DNA of 64,000 bases from Candidatus Acidulodesulfobacterium acidiphilum (GTDB lineage Bacteria > SZUA-79 > Acidulodesulfobacterales > Acidulodesulfobacteraceae): positions 170,255-234,254 of the forward strand of contig SHMQ01000001.1 in the NCBI GenBank assembly GCA_008534395.1, in the 5' to 3' direction. Shown here one piece after another: positions 9,597 through 17,585 of the stretch (the first letter of the stretch is position 1; the number at the start of each line of letters is the position of its first letter). The notes under the pieces are model-generated. The model was not told where the DNA came from and ran no database searches. It worked only from the letters and a program-made list of their open reading frames with translations. Position numbers and translations under genes: made by a program.

Positions 9597-9605
9597 TGAT
9601 ATAAT
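9597..9605 (+). promoter_or_regulatory. Extended -10-like TGATATAAT left of the MITE-like element
   Basis: Same nine-base extended -10 as before other genes, 21 bp before the inverted-repeat element at 9626. It may be the original promoter of the isochorismatase-like gene, now separated from it by the insertion; a second, weaker copy (TGATATAAA, 9972-9980) lies directly before that gene. Confidence 0.35.
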
Positions 9606-9625
9606 GAATTATATATTATATATAT

Positions 9626-9944
9626 TCCTTAACTCACTGTTAGGGATTCTTTATTTGGATGAGCCGTCTAAATACCGACGGCTTTAAAACGTATCCGCCT
9701 ACGCGGGAATGACTATGGTGGGATTGAGGTCTTAACCCAAAAGGTGTCATTCCCGTCTGCATCAAAGACATGCTTTGATAAACGCAGACGGGAATATCTG
9801 CGAAAGCAGATATAAACATATATTTTTCTGAATGTATTGAAAAAGCATGTCTTTTTCATCAGAAAAATATGCCGTTTATGCAGTATTTATAATATTTATA
9901 ATTTGTTAAATCAATTTTTATAGTCTCTAACGGTGAGTTAAGGA
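9626..9944. mobile_element. MITE-like element with ~21-bp terminal inverted repeats
   Basis: Left end TCCTTAACTCACTGTTAGGGA (9626-9646) is the inverse complement, with two mismatches, of the right end at 9924-9944. Length 319 bp, no ORF. The inside is a set of hairpins: a long one at about 9751-9797 (arms ATTCCCGTCTGC / GCAGACGGGAAT, inner arms ATCAAAG / CTTTGAT), ATATCTGC-GAAA-GCAGATAT just after it, and ATATTTTTCTGA / TCAGAAAAATAT at about 9820-9871. Flanks read TAT on both sides, so a TA-type target duplication is possible. It fills most of the 487-bp gap between 9511 and 9997. Non-autonomous; no matching transposase in the window. Confidence 0.7.
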
Positions 9945-9997
9945 TATTAAAGTTCATCTACTTAGTTAGTATGATATAAATTATTTTAGGAGATAAT

Positions 9998-10627
9998 ATG
10001 AAAAAAGCAAACGGAGTAGAAATCTACGAAAATTTAAAAGAGATACTGAATCCGGAGCGTTCTTGCCTTGTCGTGTGGGATGTTCAAAACGGCTTGGTTT
10101 CCAGAATATATAATAAAACGGAATTTGTTTCCGATATTAAATATTTGATAAATGCCTTAAGGGGTAAAATTCCCATAGTATATACCCTTATAACCCCTGC
10201 GGCAAAAGAGTTCAGGTCTTCATGGTCGTATTACGCTATGATGAAGCGTTTCGGCGTTGACGATCCCGCTAAACTTCCAGATTTTATGGCGAAGGGTTCA
10301 AGCGACAGAAATATTCTCGAAGATATAGCGCCGCAGGATGGCGATATACTGCTTGAGAAGCCTACGGCAAGCATATTTATCGGAACTTATTTTGAGCAGA
10401 TGATGAAAAACAGGAACATAAATACTATTATTTTTACCGGAATAGCCACGGAAATAGGGGTCGAATCTTCTGCAAGGGATGCGGCAAACCGCGGATTTTA
10501 CCCTGTAATCGCAGAAGACTGCGTATCTTCTATGGATAAGGACGCTCACGGCAGGTCTTTGGAAAATATGAGAAAAATGTTTATATGCGAAAATTCTGAA
10601 ACTATCGTGGAAAATATTCTTAAATAA
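9998..10627 (+). CDS. Isochorismatase-like cysteine hydrolase fold, catalytic Cys replaced by Gly
   Basis: 209 residues. The fold is marked by VVWDVQNG (Asp28) and LLEKPTASIF (Lys121), two members of the Asp-Lys-Cys triad. The third, in the family GVxTxxCVES segment, reads TGIATEIGVESSARDA: Gly154 stands where the nucleophilic Cys is in nicotinamidase-type amidases. True isochorismatases (EntB, PhzD) also lack this Cys, so a vinyl-ether hydrolase or other non-amidase role is plausible. Ribosome site AGGAG 8 nt upstream. Its 3' end is duplicated at 13120-13221, and its upstream 30 bases resemble those of the LRV gene. Confidence 0.82.
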   Translation: MKKANGVEIYENLKEILNPERSCLVVWDVQNGLVSRIYNKTEFVSDIKYLINALRGKIPIVYTLITPAAKEFRSSWSYYAMMKRFGVDDPAKLPDFMAKGSSDRNILEDIAPQDGDILLEKPTASIFIGTYFEQMMKNRNINTIIFTGIATEIGVESSARDAANRGFYPVIAEDCVSSMDKDAHGRSLENMRKMFICENSETIVENILK

Positions 10628-10632
10628 AATTA

Positions 10633-10668
10633 TATGATTCTGCCAAATCAAAAAAAAGCAGCGCGTTA
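10633..10668 (+). pseudogene. Relic of the start of the molybdoprotein gene
   Basis: ATGATTCTGCCAAATCAAAA and the next bases match the start of the gene at 13228 (ATGATTCCGCCAAACC...), reading M-I-L-P-N-Q-K-K-A-A-R then stop. The distance from the preceding stop is nearly the same in both places (13222-13227 versus 10628-10632). Beyond 10668 similarity ends; 10669-10890 shows no feature I can support. Confidence 0.7.
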
Positions 10669-10890
10669 GATATTTCGTATTAGCCTAATTTTTGTACTAT
10701 TTTTTAATAATTTATTAGATCTGCTTTTTTAACTGTTTTTACCGTCACACTATATATTTTGATAAAATTATACTAGCTGTTTATTCAGTTATTGATATTA
10801 TATTACGATAATACAATAAACTTTATTGGCAACATAAGCGAAACGGCCATAAGTAAATATTCATTATATTTAATTATATTTATTCTGTAA

Positions 10891-12396
10891 TTAAAATAAC
10901 GGTTTGCCCACGTCCGATACGTCTTTCAAAGCAGCATCGGTTTCACCGTTATCTTTTTCGAACGGTATAATATCAATAGAATCATCGAAATCAGCCATAT
11001 ATATTTTTTGTTCTTTTTTAGAAACCAGCAGCCATATTGTATAGCAAAGTCCCATTAAAAGCATAATAGCAGTAATTAAATCAATTGAAGAACCGAAATA
11101 TTTGGGTCCGTAAACAAAAAATAATGCAAGAATAGTTCCTAAATATATAAAAACAAAAAAAGCGCCGGATAAGATAATAATATGATTGTGATTAGTTATG
11201 GAATGTTTGATGTTTTTATGATATTTTAATAAAAATATTATAGTATTAAAACTGTCTAAAAAAAACTCCGCTACTAAAAAAAATCCTGCCGTCGCCAGAA
11301 CTATATTAAAAAAATTTTCAAACGAGGGAAAAAAAATTTCTAACAAAATCGTTGCGAAAGATAGAATCAGCGGTATTAATATAGACCATTTTGGAACTCT
11401 TTTTTTTGATAAAAATCCAAAAAATTTTGGCATTATTTTGTCTCTCGACATTGAAAAGAGCGCCCTTGACAATATAAAAGTAGTAAGCCATAAAGACCCT
11501 GCCGTCGAAGCAACTAAGGCTAATTTTATAACCGGCAGAATAGCGGGATTAGTATTATTAGCCCATGCAAGTAATACGTCGGGACTTGATTTTAATGTTT
11601 TTAAAGACGTTTCATGAAGTAAAATAGGCCATATAATATAATAATAAACAACTACCATTATTGCGCCTATTATTCCGCTTTTACCCGGAGTTAATTTTGG
11701 CTTTTCCGATTCTTCTGAAGCATATGAATCTATTTCCCAGCCATCAACAATCGTAGCCCCAACAATCATGCATACTAATATTCCGGAAAAATTAAAATTA
11801 GAAAATGAAAATATACTGCCGCTATGCATGCCGTATGAAAATTTATCCCATATTCTATATCCTATGACCCCTATAAGCAAAACAGCTATAATTTCTACAA
11901 ATAAAAATATTTGAGTAACAATTGCGGTTAATTTTGTGCCGTATAATAAAACTAATCCGGCAAAAGCAGTCCATATTAATGCAAACAAGATTTCATAAGA
12001 AACATTAAATTGATTAAAACCCAGCAAATCAAGCGTAAATCTGGATGCCGGAATTAAAATAGGCGGTATAGACCAAAAATATGCCATTATTATAATCCAA
12101 GCCTGAAAATTAGAATAATTAATGCCGACTATTCGTCTTGACCAGTGATACGATGCGCCCGCATTAGGAAAATGTTTGTTTAATACTAAAAAAATCCATG
12201 ATGAAATTAGAAACGGCAACGCAATTAAGCCTATAGCCAAAGGTACGTATAGTCCCGCGCTTTGAACCATACTCGTTCCTGCGGCTGCAATGCTAAATAT
12301 GGGCGCTACGCTTGAGATTGAAAGACTCGATAAATCGAATAATTTTAATATCTGATGAAGTTTATTTTTGTCGCCGGCAAGACTACTTCTTTCCAT
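10891..12396 (-). CDS. APC-superfamily amino acid/amine permease
   Basis: 501 residues with about 12 hydrophobic segments. The first (SSLSISSVAPIFSIAAAGTS) and the NAGASYHWSRRIVG loop after TM2 are typical of APC transporters, which exchange or symport amino acids, polyamines or ethanolamine. The C-terminal ~50 residues are charged and cytoplasmic. The gene is preceded by a cobalamin riboswitch (12433-12632), so its substrate is probably tied to B12 supply or to a B12-dependent pathway; this is inference. It interrupts a duplicated gene group (10633-13228), so it may be an insertion. GGGGGG lies just before the ATG and could act as ribosome site. Confidence 0.85.
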   Translation of the reverse strand: MERSSLAGDKNKLHQILKLFDLSSLSISSVAPIFSIAAAGTSMVQSAGLYVPLAIGLIALPFLISSWIFLVLNKHFPNAGASYHWSRRIVGINYSNFQAWIIIMAYFWSIPPILIPASRFTLDLLGFNQFNVSYEILFALIWTAFAGLVLLYGTKLTAIVTQIFLFVEIIAVLLIGVIGYRIWDKFSYGMHSGSIFSFSNFNFSGILVCMIVGATIVDGWEIDSYASEESEKPKLTPGKSGIIGAIMVVVYYYIIWPILLHETSLKTLKSSPDVLLAWANNTNPAILPVIKLALVASTAGSLWLTTFILSRALFSMSRDKIMPKFFGFLSKKRVPKWSILIPLILSFATILLEIFFPSFENFFNIVLATAGFFLVAEFFLDSFNTIIFLLKYHKNIKHSITNHNHIIILSGAFFVFIYLGTILALFFVYGPKYFGSSIDLITAIMLLMGLCYTIWLLVSKKEQKIYMADFDDSIDIIPFEKDNGETDAALKDVSDVGKPLF

Positions 12397-12432
12397 TTGA
12401 CCCCCCGCAAATGTAAATTAAATCATTTAAAA

Positions 12433-12632
12433 GCAGGTCTTCCGGCTTGAGCATTCGGATAATCAGCCTTCCCAACATTTATACTAATAATATATGTATA
12501 ATAAATACATATATTATATTATGAATTATGTAAGTGGCTTAATTGTAATTAGATTATCCTTAAAAAACGATAACTCTTACGGCTGCGGGTACAGCATAGG
12601 CTTTTAACCTATTTCCCTTGTCTTTTAAACGG
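12433..12632 (-). promoter_or_regulatory. Cobalamin riboswitch upstream of APC permease
   Basis: Read on the minus strand the leader contains, in order: AAAAGACAAGGGAAATAGG, AAAAGCC, CTGTACCCGCAGCCGTAA, AGCCACTTACAT, an A/T-rich variable arm, TTGGGAAGGC, and CAAGCCGGAAGACCTGC. These are the conserved blocks of the cobalamin element (GGGAA...GGTG..AA.CC, CCCGC, GCCAC, GGGAAGGC, GAGCC.GA.GACCTGC) in the right order and spacing. It ends 37 nt before the permease ATG, so control of translation start or of early termination is likely. Confidence 0.92.
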
Positions 12633-12666
12633 TTGTGAATTTGTTTTTATTTTTTTCTATCTTTAT

Positions 12667-12695
12667 ATATATGACATATCCCAAATATTTTTCAA
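12667..12695 (-). promoter_or_regulatory. Candidate promoter of riboswitch-permease transcript
   Basis: Minus strand TTGAAA (12695-12690), 17-bp spacer, ATATAT (12672-12667), about 35 nt before the riboswitch core. The -10 is weak. Confidence 0.3.
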
Positions 12696-12875
12696 TATGC
12701 TATAAATATATTTTAAAATTTAATAAAAGTCAATAAATAATAAAATCTCAAAATATAAAAGAATCGATTGTTTTGATTTTATTTATATCTTCCATATCTT
12801 CGTTTTAGGAATAACCAAGTCAGTTTAATACTTTAACTATGAAATTTTTCAATTATAAATAAATAGAATTAAAAT

Positions 12876-12945
12876 TTATTAAAGTTTATCTACTTAGTTA
12901 ATATATAAAAATGACCGAAAGCGAATTTATAAATATTCTAAATTA
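12876..12945 (+). pseudogene. Relic of the promoter and first 10 codons of the LRV-repeat gene
   Basis: TTAAAGTTTATCTACTTAG, then ATATATAAAAATGACCGAAA and on to AAATATTCTAAA match 13957-14029 almost base for base; the copy then hits TAG (reads MTESEFINILN-stop). It lies upstream of tandem operator-like dyads. Confidence 0.75.
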
Positions 12946-12955
12946 GTTCTTGAAC

Positions 12956-13023
12956 TGCAAATAAATAAATGTTATATTTGCACTTAAAGGCATAACTGCA
13001 AATAAGGATAAATTATATTTGCA
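12956..13023. promoter_or_regulatory. Two tandem operator-like dyads TGCAAATA-N11-TATTTGCA
   Basis: Dyad 1 at 12956-12982 and dyad 2 at 12997-13023 have identical 8-bp arms and an identical 11-bp gap; their starts are 41 bp apart. The mini-ORF with a Fic-like N-terminus begins 25 bp later (13048), suggesting an old toxin-antitoxin operator. Confidence 0.55.
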
Positions 13024-13047
13024 TTACTTAATTTAAAAGAAGAAAAT

Positions 13048-13221
13048 ATGGATATAAAAGAATTTAATGCAGGTTATTATAAACAGCGATACGGATATAA
13101 AAGTTTTATACCTTCTTGTATCGATACGGATAAGGAAGCACACGGCAGGTCATTAGAAAATATGAGAAAAATGTTTATATGCGAAAATTCTAAAATTATC
13201 GTTGAAAATATTCGTAGATAA
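13048..13221 (+). pseudogene. Chimeric mini-ORF: Fic-type N-terminus joined to isochorismatase C-terminus
   Basis: 57 codons. The first ~22 (MDIKEFNAGYYKQRYGYKSF) resemble the start of Fic/DOC-family proteins (from memory of the family, not a search). From DTDKEAHGRSLENMRKM onward the bases match the 3' end of the gene at 9998 (its residues about 180-209), including its stop context. It is thus a fusion of two gene fragments. It is followed after 6 bases by the intact molybdoprotein gene, the ancestral neighbour of the isochorismatase-like gene. A ribosome site is weak (AGAAGAAA). Confidence 0.65.
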
Positions 13222-13227
13222 ACTTAT

Positions 13228-13776
13228 ATGATTCCGCCAAACCAAAAAAAAGTAGAAGACCTGATTCAGCTTGATTTAGGATATATTCCGGACGTAAACA
13301 TCGACGACTACAGGCTTACGATACAAGGATCGGTCGAAAATCCGGCGATTTTCACTTACGAAGACATCGTAAAAATCGGTAACGATAAAGTAACCGACGA
13401 CTTTCACTGCGTTACCGGTTGGACTAAAGAATCGGCGGAATGGGAGGGCGTTTTGTCGAAGAAACTTGCCGCTATAGTCAAACCCCTTAATAATGCAAAA
13501 TACGTTTTAATAGGTTCTTACGACGGTTATACGACAAACGTAGATACCGATTTCCTTCTTAAGGACAACTCGATATTTGCCTTAAAATATGCGGGGCAAA
13601 TTTTAACTCCGGAACACGGTTTCCCCGTTCGCCTCGTTATTCCCGATAAATATGCATATAAAAGCGCAAAATGGATAAAAACGATTACCTTTTTAGACAA
13701 AGAAGAGCTTGGATACTGGGAGCAAAGAGGCTATTCCAACGGCGCAGACCCGTTCAAAGAAGAAAGATATGCTTAG
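13228..13776 (+). CDS. Sulfite-oxidase-like molybdopterin-binding protein
   Basis: 182 residues, the oxidoreductase molybdopterin-binding domain (YedY/MsrP and sulfite oxidase superfamily). The Mo-thiolate ligand is probably Cys61 in DDFHCVTGWTKES; further family blocks are GYTTNVD, ALKYAGQILTPEHGFPVRLVIP and YKSAKWIKTITF. No signal peptide or twin-arginine motif, so it should be cytoplasmic, unlike MsrP. Substrate unknown; the domain alone, without the dimerisation domain of sulfite oxidase, is common in small family members. The start is fixed by the duplicated relic at 10633. Confidence 0.85.
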   Translation: MIPPNQKKVEDLIQLDLGYIPDVNIDDYRLTIQGSVENPAIFTYEDIVKIGNDKVTDDFHCVTGWTKESAEWEGVLSKKLAAIVKPLNNAKYVLIGSYDGYTTNVDTDFLLKDNSIFALKYAGQILTPEHGFPVRLVIPDKYAYKSAKWIKTITFLDKEELGYWEQRGYSNGADPFKEERYA

Positions 13777-13840
13777 AGAAAGAGGAAATTGGCAAAATGA
13801 AATTATATTGGTAACTCAAGCGCAGATTATAGTTTGTCGC

Positions 13841-13889
13841 AAAGTTTAACATCATAGATTTCCACGCAAAGTTTAACGTAATACCCTAC
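13841..13889 (+). pseudogene. 49-bp relic of the linker of the large restriction gene
   Basis: Aligns with 24181-24229 at roughly 41 of 49 positions (shared GATTTCC, GCAAAGTTT, ACGTAATACCC). In the source this encodes the linker before the S24-like domain (NVIDFPAKFDVIP). Here stops break the frame. Confidence 0.55.
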
Positions 13890-13891
13890 TA

Positions 13892-13900
13892 TGATATAAT
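13892..13900 (+). promoter_or_regulatory. Extended -10 promoter (TGATATAAT) upstream of LRV gene
   Basis: TG-N-TATAAT about 97 bp before the ATG at 13997. The leader between contains the AGTTTATCTATTTAG segment that is repeated before 9998 and 12909. Confidence 0.4.
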
Positions 13901-13996
13901 TAATTATGTATTACAAATATAAATAAATAAAATTAAAATTGGAATTAGAATGAAAATTTATTAAGTTTATCTATTTAGTTTAGTTAGTATATAAAA

Positions 13997-14515
13997 ATGA
14001 CCGAAAGCGAATTTATAAATATTCTAAAAACCGGCGATTTCAAAGAGCGGTTTAATGCCGTAAGCACGGCGGATACCTCTTATCTCATTCACGCTCTTAA
14101 CGATAAGGACGAAAACGTAAGATATAAAGTCGCCTCAAGAATATCCGCCAAAAATTTAACGCCTCTTATAAACGACCCGTATAAAGAAGTACGTCTAATA
14201 GTCGCAAAAAGAATAGACGCAAAAGAGCTTCCAAAAATGCTCAACGACAAATCTTTCTGGGTAAGGCATGCGGTCGCCGAAAGAATAGACGAATCTTTTC
14301 TGCCTTCATTAATGAGCGATAAAGAGCCGATAGTAAGAATTAAGGTCGCCGAAAGAATAGACCCGAAATATTTAAAGGATATGATTAAAGACGACGAAGC
14401 ATTAGTAAGAAAAGCCGTGTCTAGAAGAATCCCCGAAGAATATTTGTCTTTAATGAAAGACGACAATAGCGAAAGCGTCAGAAATATCGTTGCCGAAAGG
14501 ACGTCTAAGTTATGA
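13997..14515 (+). CDS. LRV (leucine-rich variant) repeat protein
   Basis: 172 residues made almost wholly of about six tandem ~23-residue units of the form VRxxVAxRIxxxxLxxLxxDxxxx, e.g. VRYKVASRISAKNL, VRLIVAKRIDAKEL, VRHAVAERIDESFL, VRIKVAERIDPKYL. This matches LRV repeats, an alpha/3-10 solenoid that serves as a binding scaffold. No Fe-S cysteines as in the Azotobacter LRV protein. The stop overlaps the next ATG (ATGA), so it is coupled to the SDR gene. A truncated copy of its start sits at 12876-12945. Confidence 0.8.
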   Translation: MTESEFINILKTGDFKERFNAVSTADTSYLIHALNDKDENVRYKVASRISAKNLTPLINDPYKEVRLIVAKRIDAKELPKMLNDKSFWVRHAVAERIDESFLPSLMSDKEPIVRIKVAERIDPKYLKDMIKDDEALVRKAVSRRIPEEYLSLMKDDNSESVRNIVAERTSKL

Positions 14516-15342
14516 AAACCGTTCTTATTACGGGTTCTACCGACGGAATAGGGAAGCAGACCGCCGTTATTCTTGCGCAAAAAGGCTTTTCCGTCTTGAT
14601 TCACGGCAGGAATGAAGAAAAATGCAAACAAACCATAAGGGAAATTTTTTCTTTAACGGGTGCTAAAAATTTGGATTACTTCGCATGCGACTTGCTGTCG
14701 CTAAAAGAAGTCCGCCACTTCTCCGAAGAGGTTAAAAAAAGGTATGAAAGTTTAGATATCTTGATAAACAACGCCGGCGTTTATTTGAAAGATTACATAT
14801 TGTCTCCGGAAGGAATAGAAGCTACGTTTCAGATAAACCATCTTTCGATGTTTTATCTAACGTTAAATCTTCTTCCAATTATTAAACCGGCAGGAGAACC
14901 CGCCCGCATAATAAACGTAAGTTCGACCGCGCATGCTTCGAAAATGGATTTCGACAATCTCGTAAAACCTGTAAAATACGACGGGCACAGAGCCTACAGC
15001 CTTTCTAAATTATGCAATATTCTTTTTACCTTCGAGTTAAGCGAAAGGCTGAAGGATAAAAATATCACCGTAAATTGCCTGCATCCTGGAGTCATAAACA
15101 CGAAACTTTTAAAAGCAGGCTGGGGCGCAGTCGGAGGGTTTTTCGGCAGAAGTCCGCAGGACGGGGCTAAGACCTCGGTTTATTTAGCCGTTTCTAAAGA
15201 TGTAGAAAACATAACCGGAAAATATTTCAGCGATTCAAAAATTGCAAAACCGCACGATATAGCCTATGATAAAGATGCGAGGACGAAATTATGGCGGCTG
15301 AGCGAAGAATTAATAAATAAAAGCGGTTATGAAATAGTATGA
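14512..15342 (+). CDS. Short-chain dehydrogenase/reductase
   Basis: 276 residues. Classical SDR motifs: TGSTDGIGKQ (cofactor loop, residue 7 on), NNAGV (about 91), SST and the catalytic YSLSK (about Tyr163/Lys167). The arrangement and length resemble the retinol-dehydrogenase/WWOX-like branch, which uses NADP(H). Substrate unknown. Coupled to the LRV protein by a 4-bp overlap. Confidence 0.88.
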   Translation: MKTVLITGSTDGIGKQTAVILAQKGFSVLIHGRNEEKCKQTIREIFSLTGAKNLDYFACDLLSLKEVRHFSEEVKKRYESLDILINNAGVYLKDYILSPEGIEATFQINHLSMFYLTLNLLPIIKPAGEPARIINVSSTAHASKMDFDNLVKPVKYDGHRAYSLSKLCNILFTFELSERLKDKNITVNCLHPGVINTKLLKAGWGAVGGFFGRSPQDGAKTSVYLAVSKDVENITGKYFSDSKIAKPHDIAYDKDARTKLWRLSEELINKSGYEIV

Positions 15343-15427
15343 AATAAATTATTTTGAAAACTAGCAATAAATATTATTTAACATATATAATAATTTATTA
15401 AATTTATATTATAAAAAAGGATTATAA

Positions 15428-16981
15428 ATGGCGAAGATTAACGACAACAACAGTTCAAATCAGACGGGAGACATCAATTTTACTTTCAAGCTCTGGCAGA
15501 CTGCGGATAAGATGCGCAATAATATGGATGCCGCAGAATATAAGCACGTCGTTCTTGGGCTTATATTCCTTAAATATATTTCAGACTCGTTTACCGAGCT
15601 TTACAATGAGTTATTAAACAATGCGGAAGCCGACCCGGAGGATTTGGACGAATATAAATCCAAGAATATATTTTACGTTCCCAAAAAAGCCAGATGGGAT
15701 TACTTGCAGAATAATGCGAAACAGCCGCATATAGGCAAGCTAATAGACGATGCAATGACCGAAATAGAAAATATTAATCCCGTATTAAAAGGCGTCCTTC
15801 CGAAAAATTATGCAAGGGAAGGATTAGACAAACAGCGCCTCGGCGAACTTATAGATTTAATAGGCACGATTGGTTTGGGCGAGAAAGAAAACATAAGCAA
15901 GGATATACTGGGTCGGGTTTACGAGTATTTTTTAGGACAGTTTGCGGATGCGGAAGGTAAAAAAGGCGGGCAGTTTTATACTCCAAGATGCATAGTTAAA
16001 CTCCTTACGGAAATGATAGAGCCGTATAAGGGCAGAGTATATGACCCATGCTGCGGCTCCGGCGGAATGTTCGTCCAGTCCGAAAAATTTGTTAAGGAAC
16101 ACGGCGGCAGAATAGGCGATATTTCCATTTACGGTCAGGAGAGTAACCAGACTGCATGGCGGCTTTGCAAAATGAACCTTGCTATCCGCAGGATAGAAGC
16201 GGATATTCAGTGGAACAACGAAGGAAGTTTTTTAAACGACGCCCATAAAACCTTAAAAGCCGATTTTATTCTTGCCAATCCTCCTTTTAACGATTCAGAT
16301 TGGAGAGGCGAACTTTTAAAGGATGACGTCCGCTGGAAATACGGCGTCCCCCCTGTTAATAACGCAAACTTTGCATGGATTCAGCATTTTATCTTTCACC
16401 TGTCCCCGACCGGCATAGCGGGCTTTGTTCTTTCCAACGGCTCGATGAGTTCCAATACCTCTAACGAAGGAGAAATAAGAAAAAATATAATAGATGCCGA
16501 TTTAGTGGACTGCATGGTCGCCCTTCCCTCGCAGCTATTTTACAACACTATGATTCCGGCTTGTCTCTGGTTTATAGCCCGCGATAAAAAGAACCATAAA
16601 TTTAGGGACAGAAGAGGCGAGGTTTTGTTTATAGACGCCCGCGAAATGGGCGTTATGATAGACAGAAGACACAGAGAGCTTACCGATGAAGAAATTAATA
16701 AAATCGCAGGTACTTACCATGCTTTCAGGGGTGAAGGAGGCGAGTATGAAGATATTGCCGGTTTCTGCAAAGCAGCGGCCATTGAAGAAATAAAAAAGCA
16801 GGGCTATATTTTAACTCCCGGCAGATATGTCGGCACTAAAGAAACGGAAGAAGACGACGAAGTATTCGAAGAAAAGATGAAACGGCTGACGGCGGAACTG
16901 TCGAAACAGATGGCGGAAGAAAAAAGGCTGAACGAAGAGATAAAAATACAATTAGCTAAAATAGGGCTAAATTTGGAATAA
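15428..16981 (+). CDS. hsdM: Type I restriction-modification N6-adenine methyltransferase (HsdM)
   Basis: 517 residues. Helical HsdM N-terminal domain ([20 protein letters not shown], typical), then the methylase core with motif [10 protein letters not shown] (about residue 204) preceded by GQFYTP, and motif [10 protein letters not shown] (about 286). Ribosome site AAAGGA upstream. Starts the defence island. The specificity subunit follows 1 kb later as a fusion with an antitoxin; no HsdR was found, so restriction by this pair is uncertain and the S24-type enzyme at 19380 is a separate type. Confidence 0.95.
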   Translation: MAKINDNNSSNQTGDINFTFKLWQTADKMRNNMDAAEYKHVVLGLIFLKYISDSFTELYNELLNNAEADPEDLDEYKSKNIFYVPKKARWDYLQNNAKQPHIGKLIDDAMTEIENINPVLKGVLPKNYAREGLDKQRLGELIDLIGTIGLGEKENISKDILGRVYEYFLGQFADAEGKKGGQFYTPRCIVKLLTEMIEPYKGRVYDPCCGSGGMFVQSEKFVKEHGGRIGDISIYGQESNQTAWRLCKMNLAIRRIEADIQWNNEGSFLNDAHKTLKADFILANPPFNDSDWRGELLKDDVRWKYGVPPVNNANFAWIQHFIFHLSPTGIAGFVLSNGSMSSNTSNEGEIRKNIIDADLVDCMVALPSQLFYNTMIPACLWFIARDKKNHKFRDRRGEVLFIDAREMGVMIDRRHRELTDEEINKIAGTYHAFRGEGGEYEDIAGFCKAAAIEEIKKQGYILTPGRYVGTKETEEDDEVFEEKMKRLTAELSKQMAEEKRLNEEIKIQLAKIGLNLE

Positions 16982-16987
16982 GAATTT

Positions 16988-17464
16988 ATGGAAAATATTA
17001 AAAATGAAATAGCTATATATCAGTCGGAAAGCGGAGCGATTGAGATAGCAATAGATTTTAAAAAGGAAACTCTTTTATTAACCCAACAGCAAGTTGCTCA
17101 ACTTTTTGGCATCAAGAAAGCCGCAATTTCAAAGCATGTGAAAAATATATTTGCTTCGGCTGAACTTGAAAAAGAGTCAACTGTTTCCATTTTGGAAACA
17201 GTTCAAAAAGAAGGTGACAGGAAAATTGTTAGAAAGATAGAATATTATAATTTAGATTTGGTTTTATCTATAGGATATCGCGTTAATTCGCTGAATGCCA
17301 CTAGATTTCGCCGGTGGGCGACCACAACATTAAAAGAGCATATTATAAAAGGTTATTCTATTGTGCTAACGGCACTTACTTTGCTTATCGCCGAAAGCAA
17401 TCCGAAAGATAAGGATAGAATGATAGGTGTTATACTGCTGATTTTGGAAAGTGGGAAAAAATAA
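16988..17464 (+). pseudogene. RhuM/Fic family gene with internal deletion
   Basis: 158 residues. Residues 1-120 are the RhuM region (LTQQQVAQLFGIKKAAISKH, then NLDLVLSIGYRVNS and RRWATTTLKEHIIKGY). The tail ALTLLIAESNPKDKDRMIG is the kind of C-terminal end seen in RhuM-Fic/DOC proteins, which normally lies ~180 residues later. The Fic catalytic motif HPFxxGN between them is missing, so this looks like an in-frame deletion product without AMP-transferase activity. Lies 6 bp after hsdM. RhuM genes often hitch-hike in type I loci. Confidence 0.65.
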
Positions 17465-17585
17465 CAAGAAAACAAGATAATATTAGCCATAAATTAAAGA
17501 GAAAATTATTAATGTTCTCGAGGGGACCAAACCAGCTTTCAGTAATCGTCAAAATAAATATGAATTATAATTATGGGAGTAATAT

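Noticed and set aside
17510-17580. Short open stretch between RhuM and hepT as a gene fragment
   Set aside because: One frame reads VLEGTKPAFSNRQNKYEL but I could not place it in a family, and the length is too short to support a call.
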